From Candidatus Eisenbergiella intestinipullorum (GTDB lineage Bacteria; Bacillota; Clostridia; Lachnospirales; Lachnospiraceae): DNA of 41,011 nt. Location of the stretch: contig DWWH01000089.1 of NCBI GenBank assembly GCA_019119815.1, positions 1 to 41,011 of the forward strand. Direction: 5' to 3'. This document shows, in pieces, positions 1 to 6,661 of this stretch. Position numbers and translations under genes: made by a program. The first letter of the stretch is position 1, and each line of letters starts with the position of its first letter. The notes beneath the pieces were generated by a model, which was given only the letters and a program-made list of their open reading frames with translations, ran no database searches and was not told the DNA's origin.

Positions 1-62
1 TGGCCACATGCCGGGAACTGTTAAATCAGAGCTCCTTCCAGATGCTGACAGATCGCACAAGT

Positions 63-118
63 GTGACTGTCAAGAAAAAGTTTCCTGGAAACGGAATTTA
101 CCTCTTGACAAAAGTCAC
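63..118. repeat. Composite inverted repeat at left edge, next to the broken ATPase gene
   Basis: The left arm (63-75) reads GTGACTGTCAAGA. The right arm (103-118) reads TCTTGAC, then three A, then AGTCAC, so the arms pair over 13 bases with one three-base bulge. The centre holds a second palindrome, TTTCC-T-GGAAA (81-91). The element ends two bases before the stop codon of the truncated ABC ATPase fragment, where that gene's homology ends. It could be the end of a mobile element, a small non-autonomous repeat, or an operator. No transposase is visible, so its nature is not assigned. No gene was found in bases 1-119. Confidence 0.5.
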
Positions 119-119
119 T

Positions 120-275
120 TCATAACAGAAGCGTGCTCTTTCCTGAGCCGGATTCTCCGATCACCGCGGCGAATTCTCCCTTTTCCAGGGAAAAGGACAC
201 TTCCCTAAGCGCGTCCACCCGGGCCTCTCCGGCCCCGTATACCTTACACAGCTTTTCCACCCGTAAAATTTCCAT
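120..275 (-). pseudogene. Truncated ABC transporter ATP-binding protein (LolD/MacB-like N-terminus)
   Basis: Only 51 codons remain of a protein that normally has about 225-260. The start at 275 gives the typical opening of the LolD/MacB/BceA-type ATPases: MEILRVEKL, then a [11 protein letters not shown] segment before the first core strand. Walker [10 protein letters not shown], lies at residues 40-48. Right after GKSTLL the frame reaches TGA, and Walker B, the signature motif and the H-loop are missing, so no functional ATPase can be made. Members of this group usually sit beside a two-component system and an FtsX-like permease and handle antimicrobial peptides. The kinase and regulator remnants just upstream on the same strand fit that arrangement. 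The break falls beside the inverted repeat at 63-118, so a deletion or insertion there is likely. An assembly edge artefact is the alternative. Confidence 0.75.
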
Positions 276-449
276 GGCAGTCTCCTTCTTTTCTTTCTGA
301 GCGTTCCTTCTGTCCGCGCAGGCCGCGCCGTAACCTCTGTACGGCACATGGACCATTGCTTTTCTCCGGACGTTGTTCCCGTCTCAAATGTCCGGGCCGC
401 GTCCATCCTCATGAAACCACAGCAGCCTTACGCTGCGGTGAATCCTGCC

Positions 450-1107
450 TTACAGTTCTGAAAGAAAGGAAATGGAAAAAACGGTTCTTCCGCCGGAAGG
501 ACCTTTCCCCTCCGAAAGCCGTCCTTCCGCGGGCGAGCTGTTTACGGACAGCACGCCGCCCTGTCCCTCCACCACCGCCCGGGCAAAGGGAAGGCCCAGA
601 CCGATTCCCTGAGAATTCCGGTCCCGGCTGCTTCGATAAAACCGTTTGAAAATATGCGGCATATCCTCCGGCAGGATCCCGCATCCGTCGTCCTCCACCT
701 GCAACCGGAAAAGCCCCGGCGACCGTAACCATGAAACGCGCACCGTCCCTCCTCTGTCCATATGATCCAGCGCGTTTTTCACCAGATTGGACAGCGCCTC
801 CGCCGTCCATACGGGATCGCAGCGCACCCGGTCCCGGGAATCCCCTTCCACGATCAGGCGCTTCCCCTCCTGCTTCGCCCGGGTGGAAAGCTCCTCCACC
901 GCTTCCCGGACCAGCTCCGGAACCTGGCAGTCCTCCAGCTCGAAGCGGACGCTTCCCGCGTCCAGGCGCATGATTTTCAAAAGCAGGCCGATCAGACGCT
1001 GCATCCGCTCCAGAGACTGGAGGGCCTTTGCGGAAAATTCCCGGACGGTCTCCTCCCGTTCCGGCTCCTCCTGCAGAATCTCCATATACATGGACAGCGC
1101 CGCGACG
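450..1107 (-). pseudogene. Histidine kinase, C-terminal half only
   Basis: The readable part starts in the middle of the HisKA helix (VAALSMYMEIL, around 1080-1107) and runs through a complete HATPase_c domain. Visible are the N box (SNLVKNALDH), the G1 box (VEDDGCGI), the F box (IFKRFYRS) and the G2 box (GIGLGLPFAR). The expected membrane sensor domain and the phosphoacceptor histidine are missing. An in-frame TAG lies a few codons upstream of the recognisable part. The response-regulator fragment lies directly upstream in another frame, so one internal deletion probably removed the end of the regulator and the start of the kinase. The pattern fits a Bce/Van-like OmpR-type pair linked to the truncated ABC ATPase downstream. 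The ATG at 1091 could start a soluble fragment, but it has no obvious ribosome site and is judged non-functional. Confidence 0.75.
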
Positions 1108-1171
1108 GAAACGCTCCTTCCCCTCTATCCTGCGCGCCGCTCCCGTTTCTCCGCGCGCCTTCTGCCGCGCC

Positions 1172-1312
1172 GTTTTCTCCGGACAGCAGGCGCCTCCCCT
1201 CTTCCAGCGTTCTCGCCGTCGTAAGCTGAAATCCGTTCTTTTTCAGTGAATACTGCAGTCCGTCGATCAGACTGTCATCATCTTCCAAAAGCAGGATCCT
1301 GTTTTTTTCCAT
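1172..1312 (-). pseudogene. Response regulator receiver domain, N-terminal fragment
   Basis: From the ATG at 1312, which has an AAGGGGAAC ribosome site, the sequence encodes the first beta strand (RILLLED) with the acidic EDDD pocket at residues 10-13. The first helix follows (SLIDGLQYSLKKNGF), then the second strand and helix, to about residue 47. Homology then stops. There is no phospho-acceptor aspartate, no switch Thr/Lys and no DNA-binding domain. The frame continues as low-complexity Gly/Ala/Arg sequence to 992, overlapping the kinase remnant in a different frame. An intact OmpR-family regulator has about 225 residues. This was presumably the first gene of an RR-HK-ABC operon, and it still has its start region while the rest is lost. 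Confidence 0.75.
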
Positions 1313-1364
1313 ATCCGTTCCCCTTTTCTGCATCCGGCCAGATTCTTCTGTCTGATTGTAACAC

Positions 1365-1419
1365 GGATTCTTTGAAAAGAATCCGGATTTTCCCGTTTTT
1401 TTTCTTACAAAACTGTAAG
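1365..1419. promoter_or_regulatory. Two palindromes upstream of the broken response-regulator gene
   Basis: The intergenic region 1313-1548 holds GGATTCTT (1365-1372) paired with AAGAATCC (1377-1384), and CTTACA-AAAC-TGTAAG (1404-1419). Between them is a T-rich tract on the plus strand. TTACA half-sites are common in OmpR-family autoregulated promoters, so the second palindrome may be the old operator of the two-component operon. That reading is inference. The first palindrome could also act as a hairpin in the leader of the minus-strand transcript. No convincing -35/-10 pair was found here. Confidence 0.35.
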
Positions 1420-1548
1420 GGAACAAAAGCGGTTTTTCCTCTGGCCTGCATTCCGTACCGATTTTCTGCCATCCGGTCCCTTTTTATGGACAGCAGCCGG
1501 CTGAAATGGGATAATGAAATAATTCAGTATGGAAGGAAGATTGAAAAA

Positions 1549-2180
1549 ATGAAAAGCAATGTTTATCTGATCAAGCATGGTTTTGTAAGGGAACAGATTT
1601 TCAGAGAGGTGGAAAATCGGCGCAGTACTTCGATCTTCCATCAAAAACACAGCTTCAGCTCAGGCTTCTGACGGAAGAGCTGACCGGAATGCTGTATGCG
1701 ATCGCCGGAAAATACCGCGGGGAATTCTGGGTGGAAGCAGAGCCTGTGGAATATGTCGTCCGTTACTGGGAAAATGTGCATACCGTAGATTTTAAGCTTC
1801 ATCTCCGCCTGGAAGCCGATCTGGACGCCGAAGGAAGAAAGCAGCTTTTATCCGTGGCATCCAGCGGCAGAAATGAGCCTCCCGCAGGCATCATGGGAAA
1901 GATCCAGGCCTTTCTTGAGCTGTGCTCCAGTGAAACGGAAGCCCAAAACTGCCCGCCCGGCATGAATGACATGTATGCGGCCAGCATCACCGGAGAAGGT
2001 ACCCTGATCTGGTCGCTGCGCAATTATACTGAAGTGGTCTCCGGTAAAAAGCAGTCGGAAGAATGGGACGAACTGGAAAAATCCATCATCGCCAACCTGG
2101 CGGATGACGTCACTGTACGGATCCGCGGACGGCGGGTGGAGGTCGTCGTCTCCAAATCCGTGACCGTTCCGAAACAATGA
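1549..2180 (+). pseudogene. Unrecognised protein gene, frameshifted by one base
   Basis: The gene starts at the ATG at 1549 behind a GGAAGGAAG ribosome site and reads MKSNVYLIKHGFV...REVE. The frame then fails at the A-run 1613-1616. Adding one A gives REVEKSAQYFDLPSK and restores a continuous 210-residue protein ending at 2180. A shorter in-frame start exists at 1689, but it cuts into the conserved-looking LLTEELTGMLYAI segment and lacks a ribosome site, so 1549 is preferred. That segment weakly resembles the N-box helix of GHKL/anti-sigma-type ATPases, but no nucleotide-binding G boxes are clear, so no function is assigned. The rest is a mixed alpha/beta protein without signal peptide or membrane segments. 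The gene is divergent from the decayed two-component module. Either a real frameshift or a homopolymer sequencing error would explain it. Confidence 0.6.
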
Positions 2181-2218
2181 TCCGGCATCTCACCCGTATT
2201 TTTCTGCGTTTTTCCGGT

Positions 2219-2248
2219 TTGACAGTCTGATTGAAAAAATGATATACT
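2219..2248 (+). promoter_or_regulatory. Sigma-A promoter of the hydrogenase maturation operon
   Basis: TTGACA (2219-2224) and TATACT (2243-2248) are separated by 18 bases, close to the vegetative consensus. Transcription should begin near 2255. That places the structured leader and its terminator (2375-2402) between this promoter and the first gene at 2456. No second good promoter was seen after the terminator. Confidence 0.75.
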
Positions 2249-2254
2249 TGGGCC

Positions 2255-2402
2255 ATGCTCCTGACATTAAGCGCACGCTGCGTGAAAGGAACGGTTTTTG
2301 TTTCAGAACGCGAAGGGACGCGGCCAGGAGGCCGGCGGCCTTTTCGGCGGCCTGTCCGCCGTCCTGTTCAGATTCCGCTTCCTTTCGGGAAGCGGTTTTT
2401 TT
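2255..2402 (+). ncRNA. Structured 5' leader of the hyd operon, candidate attenuator or riboswitch
   Basis: The predicted transcript start is followed by about 150 nt rich in pairing. A small hairpin is formed by CACG (2274-2277) with CGTG (2281-2284). A long stem joins GGACGCGG (2316-2323) to CCGCCGTCC (2356-2364), continued inside by CAGG (2325-2328) with CCTG (2351-2354). The leader ends in an intrinsic terminator (2375-2402). GGAACGG (2288-2294) can pair with the terminator's 5' arm CCGCTTCC with one bulge, which would act as an antiterminator. It does not match the cores of the TPP, SAM-I, FMN, cobalamin, glycine, lysine, NiCo or Moco riboswitches as far as I can recall them. Control of hydrogenase maturation by a ligand, metal or protein is inference. 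Confidence 0.5.
2375..2402 (+). terminator. Intrinsic terminator inside the hyd leader
   Basis: CCGCTTCC (2375-2382) pairs perfectly with GGAAGCGG (2388-2395) around a TTTCG loop, followed by seven T (2396-2402). It lies after the promoter at 2219-2248 and before the first gene at 2456. It would therefore stop transcripts early unless the alternative pairing with 2288-2294 forms. A simpler reading is that it ends read-through from the gene at 1549-2180. Confidence 0.8.
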
Positions 2403-2455
2403 GTTAAGGATTCAAATTTTTTTTGCAGAGGTCTGCCTGCGGAAAGGAGTTTTCA

Positions 2456-2719
2456 ATGGACACTCGCGTGGCGGTTATGAGCATCATCGTGGAAAACCCG
2501 GAAACGGTGGAGCAGCTCAACGCGCTTCTTCATGAATACGGGGAATTCATCATCGGCCGGATGGGGCTCCCCTACCGGAAACGGAATATCAGCATCATCA
2601 GCATTGCGCTGGACGCGCCGCAGAATACCATCTCCGCCCTGGCCGGAAAGATCGGGAACCTGTCCGGCGTCAGCGTGAAAACGGCCTATTCCGGAGTGAT
2701 CAGCCATGAATGCGGATAA
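2456..2719 (+). CDS. TM1266-family iron-only hydrogenase system regulator
   Basis: An 87-residue protein made of a single ACT/NikR-C-like ferredoxin fold. It opens with TRVAVMSIIVE, has a central helix (ETVEQLNALLHEYGEFIIGRMGLPY) and a second strand-helix unit (ISIISIALDAPQNTISALAGKIGNL), and ends in GVSVKTAYSG. This matches the small putative regulators found with hydE/hydF/hydG in Clostridia and Thermotoga (TM1266 type). The ATG at 2456 is chosen because GGAAAGGAG sits just upstream. The longer frame to 2423 runs back through the leader and lacks such a site. The stop overlaps the hydE start by 14 bases, so translation is probably coupled. Its effector is unknown. There is no DNA-binding motif, so it may act by binding a small ligand or a partner protein. 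Confidence 0.85.
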   Translation: MDTRVAVMSIIVENPETVEQLNALLHEYGEFIIGRMGLPYRKRNISIISIALDAPQNTISALAGKIGNLSGVSVKTAYSGVISHECG

Positions 2720-3872
2720 CCGGCTGGCTCTTCTCATCAGCAGGCTGGAAGAGGGAGGCAGTCTGGAAACATCCGAGTATGAATTTCTCATCGTCGGCCG
2801 CACGCCCGAAGCGGCCGGACGGCTGGCCGAAAGCGCTGTGCGGCTGCGCAGGAGCATATACGGAAACGACGTTTTCATCCGGGGGCTGATCGAGATCAGC
2901 AACATCTGCCGGAATGACTGCCTGTACTGCGGGATCCGCAGAAGCAACGCGCGCTGCCAGCGCTACCGGCTGACGGAGGAGGAAATTCTGGAATGCTGCC
3001 GGGAGGGGTATGACCTGGGCTTTCGCACCTTCGTCCTCCAGGGCGGGGAGGACGGCTTTTTTCAGGACGACAGGCTCTGCGCGCTGCTTCACGCGATCAA
3101 AAAGGCGCATCCCGACTGTGCCGTCACCCTTTCCCTGGGAGAACGCAGCCGGGAAAGCTATCAGCGGCTTTTTGACGCCGGGGCGGACCGGTATCTGCTG
3201 CGCCATGAGACCGCTTCAAAGGAGCATTATGAAAAGCTCCATCCCCCGGAGCTGTCCTTTGAAAACCGCATGCGCTGCCTGCGGGATCTGAAGGAGACCG
3301 GCTATCAGACCGGCTGCGGCTTCATGGTGGGTTCTCCCTTCCAGACGCCGGCCGACCTCGCCCGGGACCTGTATTTCATTCAGGAGTTCCAGCCTCAGAT
3401 GTGCGGCATCGGCCCCTTCATCCCGCACGCGGATACCCCCTTCGGCAAGGAGCCGCCCGGAACGGTGGAGCTGACCTGTTATCTTTTGTCCATCATCCGT
3501 CTGATCCGCCCCAATATCCTGCTGCCTGCCACAACGGCGCTGGGCACCCTGGATCCTTCCGGCCGGGAAAAGGGAATTCTGGCAGGCGCCAACGTGGTCA
3601 TGCCCAACCTGTCTCCCGCCACCGTGCGGAAAAAGTATATGCTTTATGACAATAAGGTATCCGACGGCGCGGAATCCGCCCAGTGCGTCTCTTCCCTGGC
3701 AGAGCGGATGGCGGCCATCGGGTACCGGATCGTAACCGACCGGGGCGATATCCGTCCGCTCCGGACTGCGGAAAACATCCCAAAGACAATCATTCCGGCA
3801 GCAGGAAGCACGGGCCGGACATCATCTGAAGAGAAAGAGAAATCTGACTCAAAGAAAGGAGAAAACCTATGA
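2706..3872 (+). CDS. hydE: [FeFe] hydrogenase H-cluster maturation radical SAM protein HydE
   Basis: HydE is a radical S-adenosylmethionine enzyme of the H-cluster maturation pathway. It acts on the iron-cyanide/CO-cysteine species made by HydG on the way to the diiron subcluster. The 388-residue protein has the cluster motif CX3CX2C at C68, C72 and C75 (CRNDCLYC) after a YGNDVFIRGLIEISN lead-in typical of HydE/BioB-like barrels. A GGED motif follows for SAM binding, and the barrel continues through GCGFMVGSPFQT, GIGPFIPH and LPATTALGTL. The last 25 or so residues are a charged Ser/Lys/Glu tail outside the fold. The start at 2706 overlaps the regulator gene, and the stop overlaps hydG (ATGA at 3869), so the genes form one transcript. 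The length is slightly above the usual 345-360 because of the tail. Confidence 0.95.
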   Translation: MNADNRLALLISRLEEGGSLETSEYEFLIVGRTPEAAGRLAESAVRLRRSIYGNDVFIRGLIEISNICRNDCLYCGIRRSNARCQRYRLTEEEILECCREGYDLGFRTFVLQGGEDGFFQDDRLCALLHAIKKAHPDCAVTLSLGERSRESYQRLFDAGADRYLLRHETASKEHYEKLHPPELSFENRMRCLRDLKETGYQTGCGFMVGSPFQTPADLARDLYFIQEFQPQMCGIGPFIPHADTPFGKEPPGTVELTCYLLSIIRLIRPNILLPATTALGTLDPSGREKGILAGANVVMPNLSPATVRKKYMLYDNKVSDGAESAQCVSSLAERMAAIGYRIVTDRGDIRPLRTAENIPKTIIPAAGSTGRTSSEEKEKSDSKKGENL

Positions 3873-5326
3873 CAGCCTATGATCCCAGATCCCTGAAAGC
3901 GGAGGAATTCATCCATGACGGAGAGATCCGCGAAACCCTCGCCTATGCGGAGGCGAATAAAAATAATGTGGAGCTGATCGACCAGCTTCTGGAGAAGGCG
4001 CGGCCGAAAAAAAGCGGCAAAGGCTATACCTGCGCGGGCCTCACCCATCGGGAGGCGTCCGTTCTGCTGGCCTGCGAAATTCCGGAAAAAATCGAGGAAA
4101 TGTACAGGATCGCGGAAGAGATCAAGCTGGCCTTCTACGGAAACCGCATCGTGCTCTTCGCCCCGCTGTATCTGTCCAACTACTGCGTAAACGGCTGCCT
4201 GTACTGTCCCTATCACCTGAAAAACAAACATATCCCGCGCAAAAAACTCACCCAGGAGGAAGTGCGCGAGGAGGTCATCGCCCTGCAGGATATGGGCCAT
4301 AAGCGTCTGGCCATTGAAGCGGGCGAGGATCCAGTCAACAATCCCATCGAATACATTCTCGACTGCATCCATACCATTTACAGCGTGCATCACAAAAACG
4401 GCGACATCCGCCGGGTCAATGTGAACATCGCCGCCACCACGGTGGAAAATTACAGGAAGCTGAAGGAAGCGGGAATCGGCACCTATATTCTGTTTCAGGA
4501 AACCTACCATAAGGACAGCTATCTGACCCTTCATCCCACCGGTCCCAAGCATGATTATGCCTACCACACCGAGGCCATGGACCGGGCCATGGAGGGCGGC
4601 ATCGACGATGTGGGACTGGGCGTGCTGTTCGGCCTGGAGCTGTATAAATACGAATTTGCCGGCCTTCTGATGCATGCCGAGCATCTGGAAGCCGTTCACG
4701 GCGTCGGCCCCCATACCATCAGCGTGCCGCGCCTGAAACGCGCCGATGATATCGATCCGGACGATTTTGACAACGGCATCAGCGATGAAATCTTTGAAAA
4801 GATCATCGCCTGCATCCGTCTGGCCGTTCCCTACACCGGCATGATCATCTCCACCCGGGAAAGCGAAAAGGTCCGCAGCAAGGCGCTGCGCATCGGCATC
4901 TCTCAGGTGTCCGGCGGTTCCCGTACCTCGGTGGGAGGCTATGCCGGCTATGACGAAAAGGAACGGCCCCATGATACGGAGCAGTTCGACGTTTCCGACC
5001 AGCGCAGCCTGGACGAGGTGGTCCGCTGGCTGATGGAAAACGGACACATCCCCTCCTTCTGCACCGCCTGCTACCGGGAAGGCCGCACGGGGGACCGTTT
5101 CATGAGCCTCTGCAAGAGCGGCCAGATCCTCAACTGCTGCCATCCCAACGCACTGATGACCCTGTCCGAATACCTGGAGGACTATGCTTCCCCGGAAACC
5201 AGGGAAATCGGCTACCGGCTCATTGAAAAGGAGCTGAAGCGCATTCCCAACGAAAAGGTGCACGACATCGCGGTACAGAACATGGAAGCCATCCGGGCTT
5301 CCAACCGAAGAGATTTCCGTTTCTGA
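3869..5326 (+). CDS. hydG: [FeFe] hydrogenase maturation tyrosine lyase HydG
   Basis: HydG is the radical SAM lyase that splits tyrosine into p-cresol and dehydroglycine and supplies the CO and cyanide ligands of the H-cluster as an Fe(CO)2(CN)-cysteine synthon. The 485-residue protein has the radical SAM motif CX3CX2C at C106, C110 and C113 (CVNGCLYC). Its C-terminal auxiliary-cluster motif is CX2CX22C (FCTAC through the second Cys of LNCC), which separates HydG from the tyrosine lyase ThiH. The EAGEDP segment after the first cluster and the VSGGSRTSVGGY loop are further family signatures. Length matches the family (about 470). It starts at an ATGA overlap with hydE behind AAAGGAG, and hydF follows after 11 bases. 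The cysteines needed for both clusters are present, so the enzyme should be active. Confidence 0.97.
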   Translation: MTAYDPRSLKAEEFIHDGEIRETLAYAEANKNNVELIDQLLEKARPKKSGKGYTCAGLTHREASVLLACEIPEKIEEMYRIAEEIKLAFYGNRIVLFAPLYLSNYCVNGCLYCPYHLKNKHIPRKKLTQEEVREEVIALQDMGHKRLAIEAGEDPVNNPIEYILDCIHTIYSVHHKNGDIRRVNVNIAATTVENYRKLKEAGIGTYILFQETYHKDSYLTLHPTGPKHDYAYHTEAMDRAMEGGIDDVGLGVLFGLELYKYEFAGLLMHAEHLEAVHGVGPHTISVPRLKRADDIDPDDFDNGISDEIFEKIIACIRLAVPYTGMIISTRESEKVRSKALRIGISQVSGGSRTSVGGYAGYDEKERPHDTEQFDVSDQRSLDEVVRWLMENGHIPSFCTACYREGRTGDRFMSLCKSGQILNCCHPNALMTLSEYLEDYASPETREIGYRLIEKELKRIPNEKVHDIAVQNMEAIRASNRRDFRF

Positions 5327-5337
5327 AGGAGATTGCT

Positions 5338-6543
5338 ATGGGACTGAATGATGTAACTTCTGCCGAAAGGCTTCATATCGGATTTTTCGGAGTCAGAAAT
5401 GCCGGGAAATCCAGCATCGTCAACGCGGTCACCGGACAGAACCTGTCGGTGGTGTCGGATGTCAAAGGCACCACCACCGATCCGGTAAAAAAGGCGATGG
5501 AGCTTCTTCCGCTGGGACCGGTGGTGATCATCGACACGCCGGGACTGGACGACGAAGGGGACCTGGGACGGCTGAGAGTGGAAAAGGCGAAACAGATTTT
5601 CAATCAGACGGACATCGCCGTTCTGGTGACGGACGGCACCCGGGAAAGGACCGCGCTGGAACAGGAACTGCTCCGCCAGCTTGCGGAACGAAACATTCCC
5701 TGCCTGACTGCCTGCAATAAGGCCGACCTGATTGCAGAAAGGGCGGCGCTTCCGGAAAACGCCATTTATACAAGCGCTGTCACCGGCGAAGGCATCCGGG
5801 AACTGAAAGAACGGCTGGGCGCTTTCGCGCGCAGCCGGAAGAATCCCCGTTTTCTGCTGCGGGATCTGCTCCATCCGCAGGATATTGTGGTTCTGGTCAT
5901 TCCCATCGACGAATCCGCGCCGAAGGGAAGGCTGATCCTGCCGCAGCAGATGGCGCTCCGGGACATTCTGGACGCCCACGCGGCCGCGGTATGCTGTCAG
6001 GATACGGAGCTGAAGGAAACGCTCGCCGGGCTTTCCCGTCCGCCCGCCATGGTGGTTACCGACTCGCAGGCCTTCGGCCGGGTCAGCCGGGATACGCCGG
6101 AGGAAATCCCTCTCACCTCCTTCTCCATCCTCATGGCCCGATATAAGGGGGATCTGAAAACGCTGATCCGCGGCGCCTCCGCCCTGAAAAGTCTGAAGGC
6201 GGGGGACCGGGTCCTGATTTCCGAAGGCTGTACCCACCACCGGCAGTGCAATGACATCGGAACCGTTAAGCTGCCCGGCTGGATCGAAGCATTCTGCGGG
6301 GCCCGGCCGGAATTTTCCTTCACTTCCGGCGGTACGTTCCCGGAGGATCTGTCCTCCTACCGGCTGATCGTCCACTGCGGCGGCTGCATGCTGAATGAAA
6401 CGGCGATGAAAAACCGCATCGCGAAAGCGGTGCAGGCGCATGTCCCCATCGTCAATTACGGCATCGCCATCGCCCACATGAACGGCATGCTGCGGCGGAG
6501 CCTCCAGCCGTTTCCGGATATTCTGGAGGCCCTGGATTCCTGA
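5338..6543 (+). CDS. hydF: [FeFe] hydrogenase maturation GTPase HydF
   Basis: HydF is the scaffold GTPase on which the diiron subcluster is assembled before transfer to apo-hydrogenase HydA. The 401-residue protein has an N-terminal Era/TrmE-like GTPase domain: G1 GVRNAGKS at 18-25, G2 GTTTDP at 44-49, G3 DTPG at 66-69 and G4 NKAD at 127-130. A dimerisation domain follows, then a C-terminal cluster-binding domain with C298-x-H300 and H346-C347-GG-C350, the CxH...HCxxC iron-sulfur ligand set of HydF. It starts 11 bases after hydG behind an AAGGAGATTGCT site and ends the operon before a strong terminator. All three maturases are intact, yet the hydrogenase itself is not within this window. Confidence 0.97.
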   Translation: MGLNDVTSAERLHIGFFGVRNAGKSSIVNAVTGQNLSVVSDVKGTTTDPVKKAMELLPLGPVVIIDTPGLDDEGDLGRLRVEKAKQIFNQTDIAVLVTDGTRERTALEQELLRQLAERNIPCLTACNKADLIAERAALPENAIYTSAVTGEGIRELKERLGAFARSRKNPRFLLRDLLHPQDIVVLVIPIDESAPKGRLILPQQMALRDILDAHAAAVCCQDTELKETLAGLSRPPAMVVTDSQAFGRVSRDTPEEIPLTSFSILMARYKGDLKTLIRGASALKSLKAGDRVLISEGCTHHRQCNDIGTVKLPGWIEAFCGARPEFSFTSGGTFPEDLSSYRLIVHCGGCMLNETAMKNRIAKAVQAHVPIVNYGIAIAHMNGMLRRSLQPFPDILEALDS

Positions 6544-6592
6544 GGCTTTGCAGGGTCGGAGCTTCCACATCCGCAGGCCCGAAAGTTCCGGT

Positions 6593-6648
6593 ATCCGCCG
6601 GGCCTGCGGCCTCCTGATATCCGCATGGCCCCGGCGGATTCGCTTTTT
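6593..6648 (+). terminator. Intrinsic terminator after hydF
   Basis: ATCCGCCGGGCC (6593-6604) pairs with GGCCCCGGCGGAT (6627-6639) with one bulged base, and five T follow at 6644-6648. A second perfect 11-bp hairpin, CCGCAGGCCCG (6571-6581) with CGGGCCTGCGG (6599-6609), shares bases with the first, so the two cannot form together. It ends the hyd operon and separates it from the convergent DUF4132 gene, whose stop codon begins at 6664. Confidence 0.75.
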
Positions 6649-6661
6649 ATGTATCCCCCAG

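Noticed and set aside
1414..1595. The 12-mer TGTAAGGGAACA occurs at 1414-1425 and 1584-1595
   Set aside because: Only two copies, the second inside a coding region; it looks like chance rather than an operator pair.
2255..2407. A 50-codon open frame through the hyd leader and terminator, as a possible leader peptide
   Set aside because: Its ATG lies at the predicted transcript start, without room for a ribosome site, and the composition is Arg/Pro-rich like other non-coding GC-rich frames.
3644..5263. A 539-codon open frame on the minus strand opposite hydE/hydG
   Set aside because: Shadow of the GC-rich coding strand: it lies fully opposite two clearly conserved enzymes, its protein has no recognisable domain, and it has no matching operon context.
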